DNA of 33,521 bases from Pseudomonadota bacterium (GTDB taxonomy: Bacteria > Pseudomonadota > Gammaproteobacteria > Burkholderiales > Ferrovaceae): the NCBI GenBank assembly GCA_028873535.1, contig JAGWIJ010000029.1:1-33521 (forward strand). Reading direction: 5' to 3'. Under the pieces are notes generated by a model. The model saw only the letters and a list, made by a program, of their open reading frames with translations. It did no database searches and was not told where the DNA came from. A program made the position numbers and the translations under genes. Positions 1 to 8,387 of this stretch are shown piece after piece (position 1 is the stretch's first letter; every line of letters begins with the position of its first letter).

Positions 1-261
1 GAGCGCGACCTCAAAGGCACGCGCGGCTTCCGTGATATTTTCCGCTCGCACTTCTACGTCACCACCAGCGGGTTCTGGTCGGATGCCGCACTGTTGTTCT
101 GTATCCAGGAAATGGGTCTCGACCGGGTTCTCTTCTCGGTCGATTACCCGTTCGCGCCGAACCAGCCAGCGACAGAGTGGCTGTCCAAGGTTCCACTCTG
201 CCCCGAGGACCACGCCAAACTGGCCAGCGGCAACGCCAGGCGGCTGCTGAAGCTGCGCTGA
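1..261 (+). CDS. Amidohydrolase family protein, C-terminal fragment (5' end outside window)
   Basis: The reading frame is open from base 1 and ends at TGA 259-261, giving 86 residues of a C-terminus. The segment LFSVDYPF resembles the strand in the amidohydrolase-2 family (ACMSD and gamma-resorcylate decarboxylase relatives) where a conserved Asp binds the metal. The ending NARRLLKLR is also typical of that family. Members are metal-dependent (de)carboxylases or hydrolases acting on aromatic or lactone substrates, but the substrate cannot be read from this fragment. The gene converges on acnD with only 10 bp between the two stop codons, so there is no room for a conventional terminator. Family assignment is fairly secure; function is not. 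Confidence 0.7.
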   Translation, partial: ERDLKGTRGFRDIFRSHFYVTTSGFWSDAALLFCIQEMGLDRVLFSVDYPFAPNQPATEWLSKVPLCPEDHAKLASGNARRLLKLR

Positions 262-271
262 CCGCTTCCGC

Positions 272-2887
272 CTATCCGGCCTGCCGCGCGGCGGTTCCGC
301 CTGTCGCTTCGAGGAAGTCCTGGGCGAATCGTCTCAGCACGCCGCCGGCGTCATAGATCGAGAGTTCCTCCGCCGTATCCAGGCGGCAGGTGACGGTGGC
401 TTCGACCATCGAACCATCGCGCCGGTGGACGACCAGGGTGAGATCGCCGCCCGGCTGGCGCGTGCCCACCACGTCATAGGTTTCGGTTCCGTCGAGACCG
501 AGGGTCAAACGATTCATACCCGGTTTGAATTCGAGCGGCAGGACGCCCATGCCGATCAGGTTGGTGCGATGGATCCGCTCGAACCCTTCGGCGACGATCG
601 CTTCCACCCCGGCCAGCCGGACCCCCTTGGCGGCCCAATCGCGTGACGATCCTTGTCCATAATCCGCGCCGGCGATGATGATCAGCGGCTGGTTGCGGTT
701 CATGTAGGTCTCGATCGCTTCCCACAGGCGCATGACCGTGCCCTCTGGCTCGACCCGAGCCAGGGAACCCTTTTTCACGTTACCGTCGGCATCCCGGACC
801 ATTTCGTTGAGCAGGGTCGGGTTGGCGAAGGTGGCGCGCTGCGCCGTCAGGTGGTCGCCGCGGTGGGTGGCATAGGAGTTGAAGTCCTCCTCCGGCAGTC
901 CCATGCGCGTCAGGTACTCGCCGGCAGCACTGTCGGCCATGATGGCGTTGGACGGGGACAGGTGGTCGGTGGTGATGTTGTCGCCGAGCACCGCCAGCGG
1001 ACGCATGCCGGTCAGCGTGCGTGCACCGGCCAGGGCGCCTTCCCAGTAGGGCGGCCGGCGGATGTAGGTGCTCTGCGGACGCCAGTCATACAGCGGCCTG
1101 ACCTGGGCCGCGCCGCCGGACTGTGCCGCGAACATCGGAATGTAGACCTTGCGGAACTGTTCGGGCTTGACGCTGCTGGCGATGATCGCGTCGATCTCCG
1201 CATCGTCGGGCCAGATGTCGGCCAGGCGGATCGCCTTGCCCTTGGCATCGCGGCCCAGCACGTCCTTCTCGATGTCGAAGCGGATGGTGCCGGCAATGGC
1301 GTAGGCCACCACCAGCGGCGGCGAGGCCAGGAAGGCCTGCCTGGCGTAGGGGTGGATGCGGCCGTCGAAATTGCGGTTGCCCGACAGCACGGCCGTGGCG
1401 TACAGGTCGCGTGCCACGATCTCCTGCTGGATCACCGGGTCGAGGGCGCCCGACATGCCGTTGCATGAGGTGCAGGCATAGGCCACCACGCCGAATCCCA
1501 GGCGCTCGAGATCGCCGAGCAGCCCGGCTTCCTCCAGGTACAGCGTGACCGCCTTGGAGCCCGGCGCGAGCGAGCTCTTCACCCAGGGCTTGCGCGTCAG
1601 ACCCAGCCGGTTGGCGTTGCGGGCCAGCAGGCCGGCGGCGACCATGTTGCGCGGATTGTTGGTGTTGGTGCAGCTGGTGATCGCGGCGATGATCACGGCG
1701 CCGTCGGGCATGCGGCCGGCTTCGTTCTCGACCTTGCCGCTGATGCCGCGCGCCGCGAGTTCGGACGTCGGCACGCGCCGGTGCGGATTGGAGGGGCCGG
1801 CGATGTTGCGCACCACGCTGGACAGGTCGAAGTGCAGTACGCGCTCGTATTCGGCGTGGGCCAGATCGTCGGCCCACAGTCCTGCCTGGCGGGCATAGGT
1901 CTCGACCAGCCGGACCTGCTCTTCCTCGCGCCCGGTCAGGCGCAGGTACTTCAGCGTCTGTTCGTCGATGTAGAACATCGCGGCAGTCGAACCGAATTCC
2001 GGCGCCATGTTGGCGATGGTGGCGCGGTCGCCCAGGGTGAGGTGTGCTGCGCCTTGGCCGCGGAATTCCAGATAGGAGGAAACCACCTTCTCCTTGCGCA
2101 GGAACTCGGTGAGCGCCAGCACGATATCGGTGGCCGTGATGCCTGGCTGCGGCCGACCGCTCAGCTCGACCCCGATGATGTCGGGCAGGCGCATCCAGGA
2201 AGCGCGGCCCAGCATGACGCTCTCGGCCTCGAGCCCGCCGACGCCGATGGCGATCACGCCCAGCGCGTCGACCATCGGCGTATGGCTGTCGGTGCCGACC
2301 AGGGTGTCCGGGAAGGCCACGCCATCGCGGATCTGGATCACCGGCGACATGTGCTCCAGGTTGATCTGGTGCAGGATACCGTTGCCGGGCGGGATCACGT
2401 CGACGTTGCGGAAGGCATCCTTGGTCCAGTCGATGAAGTGGAAGCGGTCCTCGTTGCGACGGTCTTCGATGGCGCGGTTCTTGGCGAAGGCATCGGGATC
2501 GTAGCCGCCGCATTCCACTGCCAGCGAATGGTCCACCACCAGTTGCGTGGGCACCACCGGATTGACCAGGGCCGGGTCGCCGCCCTTGGCCGCGATGGCG
2601 TCGCGCAGGCCTGCCAGGTCCACCAGCGCGGTCTGCCCGAGAATGTCGTGGCATACCACGCGCGCCGGGAACCAGGGGAAATCCAGGTCGCGGCGGCGCT
2701 CGATCAGCTGACGCAGCGACGCGGTCAGCGTGGCGGGGTCGCAGCGGCGCACCAGGTTCTCGGCATGCACGCGCGACGTGTAGGGCAGGCCCTGGTAGGC
2801 GCCGGGCTGGATGGCGTCGACGGCCGCGCGGGCGTCGAACCAGTCCAGCGCGGTGCCGGGCAGCGGTTTGCGGTATTGGCTGTTCAT
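272..2887 (-). CDS. acnD: Fe/S-dependent 2-methylcitrate dehydratase AcnD
   Basis: An 871-residue aconitase-superfamily protein, the usual AcnD length. AcnD dehydrates 2-methylcitrate to 2-methylaconitate in the cytosolic methylcitrate cycle and can show aconitase activity. The N-terminus MNSQYRKPLPGT and the following RAAVDAI..LPYTSRV are characteristic of AcnD rather than AcnA. Likely [4Fe-4S] ligands are C406 (in ITSCTNTN) and C472/C475 (in ACTSCNG). The swivel-domain signature GADYGQGSSRDW lies near residues 740-751. An open frame runs upstream to 3127 but overlaps prpC, so I take the ATG at 2885-2887, 11 bp after the prpC stop. No good Shine-Dalgarno precedes it, so coupling to prpC translation is likely. 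The family's usual partner PrpF does not follow; a convergent amidohydrolase gene does. AcnA is the less likely alternative. Confidence 0.93.
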   Translation of the reverse strand: MNSQYRKPLPGTALDWFDARAAVDAIQPGAYQGLPYTSRVHAENLVRRCDPATLTASLRQLIERRRDLDFPWFPARVVCHDILGQTALVDLAGLRDAIAAKGGDPALVNPVVPTQLVVDHSLAVECGGYDPDAFAKNRAIEDRRNEDRFHFIDWTKDAFRNVDVIPPGNGILHQINLEHMSPVIQIRDGVAFPDTLVGTDSHTPMVDALGVIAIGVGGLEAESVMLGRASWMRLPDIIGVELSGRPQPGITATDIVLALTEFLRKEKVVSSYLEFRGQGAAHLTLGDRATIANMAPEFGSTAAMFYIDEQTLKYLRLTGREEEQVRLVETYARQAGLWADDLAHAEYERVLHFDLSSVVRNIAGPSNPHRRVPTSELAARGISGKVENEAGRMPDGAVIIAAITSCTNTNNPRNMVAAGLLARNANRLGLTRKPWVKSSLAPGSKAVTLYLEEAGLLGDLERLGFGVVAYACTSCNGMSGALDPVIQQEIVARDLYATAVLSGNRNFDGRIHPYARQAFLASPPLVVAYAIAGTIRFDIEKDVLGRDAKGKAIRLADIWPDDAEIDAIIASSVKPEQFRKVYIPMFAAQSGGAAQVRPLYDWRPQSTYIRRPPYWEGALAGARTLTGMRPLAVLGDNITTDHLSPSNAIMADSAAGEYLTRMGLPEEDFNSYATHRGDHLTAQRATFANPTLLNEMVRDADGNVKKGSLARVEPEGTVMRLWEAIETYMNRNQPLIIIAGADYGQGSSRDWAAKGVRLAGVEAIVAEGFERIHRTNLIGMGVLPLEFKPGMNRLTLGLDGTETYDVVGTRQPGGDLTLVVHRRDGSMVEATVTCRLDTAEELSIYDAGGVLRRFAQDFLEATGGTAARQAG

Positions 2888-2898
2888 GGAGGCGGCTG

Positions 2899-4062
2899 TC
2901 AGTTCCGGTCCTGGATGGGCACGAATTTGCGGTCCTCGGGACCGACGTAGTTGGCGCTCGGACGGATGATCTTGCCGTCGATGCGCTGTTCGATCACATG
3001 GGCCGCCCAGCCGCTGGTGCGCGAGATCACGAACAGCGGGGTGAACATGGCGGTGGGAACCCCCATCATGTGGTAGCTGACCGCACTGAACCAGTCCAGG
3101 TTCGGGAACATCTTCTTGACGTCCCACATGACCGATTCCAGGCGCTCGGCAATATTGAACATCTTGAGATTGGACTGTTCAAGGCTGAGCTGGCGTGCCA
3201 CCTCCTTGATCACCTTGTTGCGCGGGTCGCTCACCGTGTACACCGGATGCCCGAAGCCGATCACGACCTCCTTGCGCTCGACGCGGGCACGGATGTCGGT
3301 TTCGGCCTCGTCGGCGCTGTCGTAGCGCTTCTGGATCTCGAACGCCACTTCGTTGGCACCGCCATGCTTGGGGCCGCGCAGGGCGCCGATGCCACCGGTG
3401 ATCGCGGAATACATGTCCGAGCCGGTGCCGGCGACCACGCGCGACGTGAAGGTGGAAGCGTTGAACTCGTGCTCGGCATACAGGATCAACGAGGTGTGCA
3501 TGGCACGCACCCAGCTTTCGCGCGGCGCGCTGCCGTGCAGCAGGTGCAGGAAGTGGCCGCCGATCGAGTCATCGTCGGTTTCCACCTCGATGCGCCGGCC
3601 GTTGTGGCTGTAGTGGTACCAGTACAGCAGCATCGAGCCCAGCGAGGCCATCAGGCGATCGGCAATGTCGCGCGCGCCCGGATGGTTGTGATCGTCCTTC
3701 TCGGGCGAAAGGCAGCCCAGCACCGACACGCCGGTGCGCATCACATCCATCGGATGCGCCGATGGCGGCAGCTGCTCCAGCGCGGTCTTGAGGCCGGCCG
3801 GCAGTCCGCGCAGGGCCTTCAGGCGTGATTTGTAGGCCTGGAGTTCGACCCGGGTCGGCAGCTTGCCGTGGACCAGCAGGTGGGCGATCTCTTCGAATTC
3901 GCTGGTGGTGGCCAGATCGAGGATGTCGTAGCCGCGATAGGCCAGGTCGTTGCCGGTGCGCCCGACGGTGCACAGCGCGGTGTTGCCGGCGGCAGTGCCG
4001 GACAGGGCGACGGATTTCTTGGCTTTCGGGGCAAGTTCCCCGGCGCTGGTCTGGCTGCTCAT
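2899..4062 (-). CDS. prpC: 2-methylcitrate synthase PrpC
   Basis: A 387-residue citrate-synthase-fold enzyme that condenses propionyl-CoA with oxaloacetate to 2-methylcitrate. The catalytic set is visible: H233 in [10 protein letters not shown]272 in [13 protein letters not shown] and D323 in PNLDWFS. The short length, [11 protein letters not shown] and the HPVY variant (GltA has HRVY) mark it as PrpC and distinguish it from the gltA at 9447. The start is ATG 4060-4062, preceded at good spacing by GGAAGGAG; in-frame sequence further upstream lies inside prpB. Its ATG overlaps the prpB stop in an ATGA junction, so the two are translationally coupled. It is the second gene of prpB-prpC-acnD and supplies the substrate for AcnD. 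Confidence 0.96.
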   Translation of the reverse strand: MSSQTSAGELAPKAKKSVALSGTAAGNTALCTVGRTGNDLAYRGYDILDLATTSEFEEIAHLLVHGKLPTRVELQAYKSRLKALRGLPAGLKTALEQLPPSAHPMDVMRTGVSVLGCLSPEKDDHNHPGARDIADRLMASLGSMLLYWYHYSHNGRRIEVETDDDSIGGHFLHLLHGSAPRESWVRAMHTSLILYAEHEFNASTFTSRVVAGTGSDMYSAITGGIGALRGPKHGGANEVAFEIQKRYDSADEAETDIRARVERKEVVIGFGHPVYTVSDPRNKVIKEVARQLSLEQSNLKMFNIAERLESVMWDVKKMFPNLDWFSAVSYHMMGVPTAMFTPLFVISRTSGWAAHVIEQRIDGKIIRPSANYVGPEDRKFVPIQDRN

Positions 4063-4952
4063 TCGGACTCCTTCCGGTTGGCAAAAAGGACATCCAGCTT
4101 CTGCTCGAAGCTGTGGTAGTCGAGGAAATCGTAGAGTTCGGCGCGCGTCTGCATGGTCGGCACCGCAGCCTTCTGGGTGCCGTCGCGGCGGATGGTCTCG
4201 TACACGTTGCGCGCGGCGGCATTCATGGCGCGATAGGCGCCGCAGCAATAGAGCGCAATGCCGACGCCGGCCTCGCGCAGCTCGTCGATGTGGAACAGCG
4301 GGGTCGAGCCGAATTCGGTCAGGTTGGCCAGGATCGGCACCTTCACGGCGTCGGCAAACAGGCGATAGGTGGCGAGATCGGTCACCGCTTCGGGGAAGAT
4401 CATGTCGGCGCCGGCCTCCACGCAGGCCTGCGCGCGCGCGATCGCCGACTCCAGGCCTTCGACCGCCAGCGCATCGGTGCGCGCCATGATCACGAAGCGG
4501 CTGTCGCCACGCGCATCCACGGCCGCCTTGACGCGGTCGACCATCTCATCCTGGCCGACGATGGCCTTGCCGGGCCGGTGGCCGCAGCGCTTGGTCTGCA
4601 CCTGATCCTCGATGTGCAGGCCGGCGGCGCCGGCCTTGATCAGCGATTTGACCGTGCGTGCGATGTTGAAGGCACCGCCCCAGCCGGTGTCGGCATCGAC
4701 CAGCAGGGGCAGGCTGCAGGCGTCGGTGATGCGGCGCACGTCGACCAGGACATCTTCCAGGCCGGTGATGCCGAGGTCCGGCACGCCGAGCGAATTCGCG
4801 GCCACCCCGCCACCCGACAGATAGATGGCCTTGAAGCCGATGCGCTCGGCCATGCGCGCAGTGTAGGCATTGATGGTTCCGACCGTCTGCAGGGGCTGCT
4901 CGTGCTGCACGGCAGCGCGCAGTCGCGCTCCTGGACTGGCATCTAGTGGCAT
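4059..4952 (-). CDS. prpB: 2-methylisocitrate lyase PrpB
   Basis: A 297-residue member of the isocitrate lyase/PEP mutase superfamily. It cleaves (2S,3R)-2-methylisocitrate to pyruvate and succinate, the last step of the methylcitrate cycle. Key features are SGGGVAAN near 46-53, the Mg-binding acidic stretch VDADTGWGG (85-93), HIEDQ (113-117) and the catalytic-cysteine motif KRCGH (C123). The open frame could start at TTG 4958, but AGGGAG at 4962-4967 lies 9 nt from ATG 4952 and only 3 nt from the TTG, so I choose the ATG. It is the first gene of the operon, behind a strong promoter at 4983-5011, and is divergent from the gntR regulator. Confidence 0.95.
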   Translation of the reverse strand: MPLDASPGARLRAAVQHEQPLQTVGTINAYTARMAERIGFKAIYLSGGGVAANSLGVPDLGITGLEDVLVDVRRITDACSLPLLVDADTGWGGAFNIARTVKSLIKAGAAGLHIEDQVQTKRCGHRPGKAIVGQDEMVDRVKAAVDARGDSRFVIMARTDALAVEGLESAIARAQACVEAGADMIFPEAVTDLATYRLFADAVKVPILANLTEFGSTPLFHIDELREAGVGIALYCCGAYRAMNAAARNVYETIRRDGTQKAAVPTMQTRAELYDFLDYHSFEQKLDVLFANRKESE

Positions 4953-4982
4953 GGCCAAACGCTCCCTCTAAGTAGTGGGGAA

Positions 4983-5011
4983 ATCATAGATTTCAGGGGC
5001 TAAGGTGTCAA
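4983..5011 (-). promoter_or_regulatory. Sigma-70 type promoter of prpB-prpC-acnD
   Basis: On the minus strand a perfect -35 TTGACA (5011-5006) is followed after exactly 17 bp by -10 TATGAT (4988-4983), one mismatch from consensus. Transcription would start near 4976, leaving a leader of about 24 nt that contains the AGGGAG ribosome site. This is the best-matching promoter I see in the window. Nothing here resembles a sigma-54 -24/-12 element, in contrast to the PrpR/sigma-54 control of prp genes in enterobacteria. Confidence 0.8.
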
Positions 5012-5017
5012 TAGGAC

Positions 5018-5039
5018 TTATAACTTATATAAGATATAA
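5018..5039. promoter_or_regulatory. AT-rich 22-bp near-perfect palindrome, candidate GntR operator
   Basis: The 22 bp are self-complementary except for one mismatched pair (positions 6 and 17). The centre is the perfect palindrome CTTATATAAG at 5024-5033. The left part is also a tandem repeat of ACTTATA (5016-5022 and 5023-5029). It stands out as an almost pure A/T block in GC-rich DNA, between the divergent prpB and gntR genes. It sits just upstream of the prpB -35 (about -42 to -63). An alternative gntR -10, TATAAC at 5035-5040, overlaps its right arm. Binding by the adjacent regulator is inferred. Confidence 0.6.
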
Positions 5040-5044
5040 CATCG

Positions 5045-5073
5045 TTTTTTCCGCGCCATGGGTGTGCTACACT
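5045..5073 (+). promoter_or_regulatory. Possible gntR promoter with extended -10
   Basis: TGC-TACACT at 5065-5073 looks like an extended -10 element. The hexamer 17 bp upstream is only TTTTTT (5045-5050), a poor -35. Transcription would start near 5080, leaving about 7 nt before the ATG at 5087, which fits the absence of a Shine-Dalgarno there. The competing candidate is TATAAC at 5035-5040. Sequence alone does not decide between them. Confidence 0.35.
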
Positions 5074-5086
5074 GCGCCGCACGATC

Positions 5087-5818
5087 ATGAAGACCATTGC
5101 CTCACCCTCCTTCCGGCCGCTCTACGATCAGATCAAGATTCTGATCACCCAGAGCCTGATTGCTGGCGAGTGGCGCCCGGGCGACGCCATCCCGAGCGAG
5201 ATGGAACTCGCCAGTCGTTTCCAGGTGAGCCAGGGCACCGTGCGCAAGGCGATCGACGCCCTGGCAGGCGAGAACATCCTGGTGCGCCGGCAGGGCAAGG
5301 GCACTTTTGTCGCTTCGCACGCCCAGGAACGCACCACCACACGCTTCCTGCGCGTGGCGCCCGATTCGGCCGTGACGGAATACCCGGCCAGCGAGCTGCT
5401 GAGCGTGGAGCGCGCGCGCGCGCCGGATGAAACCCTGCGGCTGCTCGAACTGCGCGCCGGCTCGACGGTCTACATCATCCGCCGCCTGCTCAAGTACCAT
5501 GGGTCACCCGCCATCCTCGACGAGATCCACTTGCCGTGCGCCCTTTTCAAGGGCCTGGAAGAGGACGCGCTGCGCAACCACAAGGGTTCCATGTATGGTT
5601 TCCTGGAGTCGCAATACGGGGTCACCATGATCCGCGCCGAGGAGCACATCAAGGCGGTTGCAGCCGACGAATTCAGTGCGGCCCGGCTTGGCGTGGCGCC
5701 GCTTACGCCGCTGCTGCGCGTCGACCGGGTGGCCTTCACTTACGGTGACCGGCCGGTCGAATGGCGGCGCGGCCTTTGTGTCACGACCGAGTGTTCCTAT
5801 ATCAACGAAGTCAGCTGA
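5087..5818 (+). CDS. GntR-family (HutC subfamily) transcriptional regulator
   Basis: A 243-residue DNA-binding regulator. The N-terminal winged helix-turn-helix is clear, with PSEMELASRFQVSQGTVRKAIDAL followed by the wing RRQGKGTFVA (about residues 36-76). The rest matches a UTRA effector-binding domain (about 95-238), ending in the strand-rich WRRGLCVTTECSYINEVS. HutC-type regulators bind short palindromes and release or change binding on sensing a small metabolite. The gene is divergent from prpB and lies 51 bp upstream of sdhC on the same strand, so methylcitrate-cycle and TCA genes are plausible targets. The ATG at 5087 has no convincing Shine-Dalgarno, so initiation may be near-leaderless. 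The effector is unknown; a methylcitrate-cycle or TCA intermediate is a guess. Confidence 0.9.
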   Translation: MKTIASPSFRPLYDQIKILITQSLIAGEWRPGDAIPSEMELASRFQVSQGTVRKAIDALAGENILVRRQGKGTFVASHAQERTTTRFLRVAPDSAVTEYPASELLSVERARAPDETLRLLELRAGSTVYIIRRLLKYHGSPAILDEIHLPCALFKGLEEDALRNHKGSMYGFLESQYGVTMIRAEEHIKAVAADEFSAARLGVAPLTPLLRVDRVAFTYGDRPVEWRRGLCVTTECSYINEVS

Positions 5819-5834
5819 TCGGCCGACAGGCCGG
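5819..5834 (+). repeat. Short GC hairpin between gntR and sdhC
   Basis: CGGCC (5820-5824) pairs with GGCCG (5829-5833) around a GACA loop, with a possible extra T-G pair. No T-tract follows, so it is not a convincing intrinsic terminator. The 51-bp spacer shows no clear -35/-10 pair either, so read-through from gntR into the sdh genes is possible. Confidence 0.3.
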
Positions 5835-5869
5835 ACGCGGTTCGCCGCACCAAGAGAGAGAACAAGACC

Positions 5870-6265
5870 ATGTCAACACCGAGTGCCGTCGCCAAGAAAC
5901 GTCCCAAGCACCTGGATCTGCCCAAGATCAGGCTGCCGATTCCCGGGGTGGTGTCGATCCTGCACCGCATCAGCGGTACCGTGATGTTCCTGGTGCTGAT
6001 CCCGGTACTGCTGCGCTGCCTGGACAGTTCGCTGGCCTCGCAGGAGTCCTTCGAGGACCTGCGCTTCCAGCTGGGAAGCTGGGTGGCCAAGCTGGTCGTG
6101 ATCGGACTGTCGTGGGCCTTCATCCACCATTTCCTGGCCGGGATCCGCTATCTGCTGCTGGATCTGCACATCGGCATCGATCTCCCGACCACCCGTTTCT
6201 GGAGCAAGGTGGTGCTGGTGGCGGGGATGCTCCTGACTCTTCTCGTGGCGGTGGCAATATGGTGA
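5870..6265 (+). CDS. sdhC: Succinate dehydrogenase cytochrome b556 subunit SdhC
   Basis: A 131-residue inner-membrane subunit that, with SdhD, anchors succinate dehydrogenase (complex II), binds heme b and forms the quinone site. The signature SILHRISGT (residues 29-37) is the conserved SdhC quinone/heme region. There are three hydrophobic segments, roughly 37-50, 72-98 and 112-131. H87 in HFLAGIRYLLLD aligns with the heme-ligand histidine of E. coli SdhC (HVVVGIRH). The ATG at 5870 follows a purine-rich AAGAGAGAG tract. The stop lies inside the start of sdhD (7-bp overlap), showing coupled translation. Confidence 0.95.
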   Translation: MSTPSAVAKKRPKHLDLPKIRLPIPGVVSILHRISGTVMFLVLIPVLLRCLDSSLASQESFEDLRFQLGSWVAKLVVIGLSWAFIHHFLAGIRYLLLDLHIGIDLPTTRFWSKVVLVAGMLLTLLVAVAIW

Positions 6266-6606
6266 AGCGTATCGTGGTGGGGGCCCATTACGGCCTCCGT
6301 GACTGGTTGATGCAGCGGGTCACGGCAGTGGTGATGCTGCTGGCGACCCTGGTGTTCGCAGCCTTCTTCCTGACGCATCCATCCGCCCAGTTCGAAGACT
6401 GGCAATGGTTCTTTTCGTACCAGGCGGTGCGGGTCCTGGCCTTGCTGTTCTTTCTCAGCCTGTATCTGCACGCCTGGGTCGGTGTGCGGGACATCCTGAT
6501 GGACTACATCCAGCCCGTGGGCGTGCGTCTGACTCTCCAGGTGGCGACGATCGTCGCCCTGGTGTCCTACGCCCTGTGGACGGTTTCGATTCTCTGGAGG
6601 GGGTGA
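6259..6606 (+). CDS. sdhD: Succinate dehydrogenase membrane anchor subunit SdhD
   Basis: A 115-residue protein with three hydrophobic stretches (about 20-39, 52-74 and 88-111). The motif [14 protein letters not shown] places the heme b ligand at H71, the same number as in E. coli SdhD. DY at 82-83 corresponds to the quinone-site aspartate and tyrosine. I chose ATG 6259, inside the last codons of sdhC, because the protein then begins [16 protein letters not shown] in the usual way and has normal length. In-frame sequence further upstream is just the other frame of sdhC. Its stop is 2 bp before sdhA. Confidence 0.94.
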   Translation: MVKRIVVGAHYGLRDWLMQRVTAVVMLLATLVFAAFFLTHPSAQFEDWQWFFSYQAVRVLALLFFLSLYLHAWVGVRDILMDYIQPVGVRLTLQVATIVALVSYALWTVSILWRG

Positions 6607-6608
6607 TC

Positions 6609-8372
6609 ATGGCCTTGGCACGCAGACAGTTCGACGCGGTCATCGTCGGCGGCGGAGGCTCCGGCCTGCGCTGCTCCTTGCAGCTGGCAGAAGCCGGTCT
6701 GCGCGTGGCGGTGTTTTCCAAGGTGTTTCCGACGCGCTCGCACACGGTGGCGGCGCAGGGTGGCATCGGTGCCTCGCTGGGCAACATGTCCGAGGACCAC
6801 TGGCTCTGGCACATGTACGACACCATCAAGGGATCCGACTACCTCGGCGACCAGGATGCGATCGAATTCATGTGTCGCGAGGCGGCGCAATGCGTCTACG
6901 AACTCGAGCACTTCGGCATGCCGTTCGACCGCAATGCCGACGGCACCATCTACCAGCGCCCCTTCGGCGGCCATTCGCAGAACTTCGGCGAAAAGCCGGT
7001 GCACCGAAGCTGCGCCGCCGCTGACCGTACCGGTCACGCCATGCTGCATACGCTGTATCAGCGCAACGTGCGCGCCAACACGCAGTTCTTCGTGGAATGG
7101 ATGGCGCTCGACCTGATCCGCGCCCAGGACGGCAGCATCCTGGGGGTCGTGGCCCTGGAGATGGAGACTGGCGAGCCGGTGATCTTCCAGGCCAAGGCCA
7201 CGGTGCTCGCCACCGGCGGCGCCGGGCGCATCTACCAGTCCAGCACCAACGCCTTCATCAATACCGGCGACGGCCTGGGCATGGCGGCGCGTGCCGGTAT
7301 CCCGCTCGAGGACATGGAATTCTGGCAGTTCCACCCGACCGGCGTTGCCGGTGCCGGCGTGCTGATCACCGAGGGTGTGCGCGGCGAAGGCGGCTACCTG
7401 CTGAATTCGCAGGGTGAGCGCTTCATGGAGCGCTATGCGCCGACCATGAAGGATCTTGCCAGCCGCGACGTGGTGTCGCGCTCGATGGACCAGGAGATCA
7501 AGGAAGGCAGGGGTGTCGGGCACGAGAAGGATCATGTGCTGCTCAAGCTCGACCACCTGGGGGCCGAGACCATCATGAAGCGCCTGCCGGGCATCCGCGA
7601 GATCGCGATGAACTTCGCCAACGTCGATCCGATCAAGGAGCCGATCCCGGTGGTGCCGACCTGTCACTACATGATGGGGGGCATTCCGACCAATGTGCAT
7701 GGCCAGGTCGTCGTGCCGCAGGGCGATGTGCCCAATGCCGTCGTACCGGGACTCTACGCCGTGGGCGAGTGCGCTTGCGTGTCGGTGCACGGCGCCAATC
7801 GCCTGGGTACCAATTCGCTGCTCGACCTGGTGGTGTTCGGCCGTGCGGCCGGCAACCACGTCACCGCCTACCTGCAGGCGGACCGCTCGCAGCGCGATCT
7901 GCCGGGCGACGCTGCGGACCTGCCGCTGTCGCGCCTGGCGCGGCTCGAGAGCGGGGCTGGCGGCGAGAGCGTGGCCGAGGTCGGACTGGCGATGCGCAAG
8001 TGCGTGCAATCCCATAGCGGCGTGTTCCGCACCGGCGCACTGCTCGCCGAAGGGGTGCAGCGCATCCGCGACATCGCCCAGCGTGCGCGCAACACCGGCA
8101 TCAAGGATCGCAGCAAGACCTTCAACACGGCGCGCATCGAGGCGCTCGAACTGGAGAACCTGGCGCTGATCGCGGAGGCTACCCTGGTATCTGGCGAAGC
8201 CCGCAAGGAAAGCCGCGGCGCCCATGCGCGCGAGGATTTCCAGGACCGCGACGACCGCAACTGGCTCAAGCACAGCCTGTGGTATGCCGAGGGCAGCCGC
8301 CTGGCCTACAAGCCGGTCAACCTGAAGCCCCTGACGGTCGAAAGCTTCGAACCCAAGGTTCGTGTCTACTGA
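6609..8372 (+). CDS. sdhA: Succinate dehydrogenase flavoprotein subunit SdhA
   Basis: A 587-residue catalytic subunit that oxidises succinate to fumarate on the cytoplasmic face of the inner membrane and passes electrons to SdhB. The dinucleotide fold [10 protein letters not shown] lies at 11-20. [10 protein letters not shown] (43-52) contains H45, the residue that carries covalent FAD. Further signatures are QFHPTG, RGEGGYL and [13 protein letters not shown]. The ATG at 6609 follows a strong GGAGGGGG (6596-6603) within the end of sdhD. Succinate from PrpB is a direct substrate, linking the prp operon to this complex. FAD attachment would be assisted by the SdhE encoded two genes downstream. 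Confidence 0.97.
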   Translation: MALARRQFDAVIVGGGGSGLRCSLQLAEAGLRVAVFSKVFPTRSHTVAAQGGIGASLGNMSEDHWLWHMYDTIKGSDYLGDQDAIEFMCREAAQCVYELEHFGMPFDRNADGTIYQRPFGGHSQNFGEKPVHRSCAAADRTGHAMLHTLYQRNVRANTQFFVEWMALDLIRAQDGSILGVVALEMETGEPVIFQAKATVLATGGAGRIYQSSTNAFINTGDGLGMAARAGIPLEDMEFWQFHPTGVAGAGVLITEGVRGEGGYLLNSQGERFMERYAPTMKDLASRDVVSRSMDQEIKEGRGVGHEKDHVLLKLDHLGAETIMKRLPGIREIAMNFANVDPIKEPIPVVPTCHYMMGGIPTNVHGQVVVPQGDVPNAVVPGLYAVGECACVSVHGANRLGTNSLLDLVVFGRAAGNHVTAYLQADRSQRDLPGDAADLPLSRLARLESGAGGESVAEVGLAMRKCVQSHSGVFRTGALLAEGVQRIRDIAQRARNTGIKDRSKTFNTARIEALELENLALIAEATLVSGEARKESRGAHAREDFQDRDDRNWLKHSLWYAEGSRLAYKPVNLKPLTVESFEPKVRVY

Positions 8373-8387
8373 TTCTGGAGTGTCGTG

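Noticed and set aside
262..271. A terminator between the amidohydrolase and acnD
   Set aside because: The spacer is only 10 bp and contains no inverted repeat.
4953..4958. TTG 4958 as the prpB start
   Set aside because: The AGGGAG ribosome site lies 3 nt away, too close. It is 9 nt from ATG 4952.
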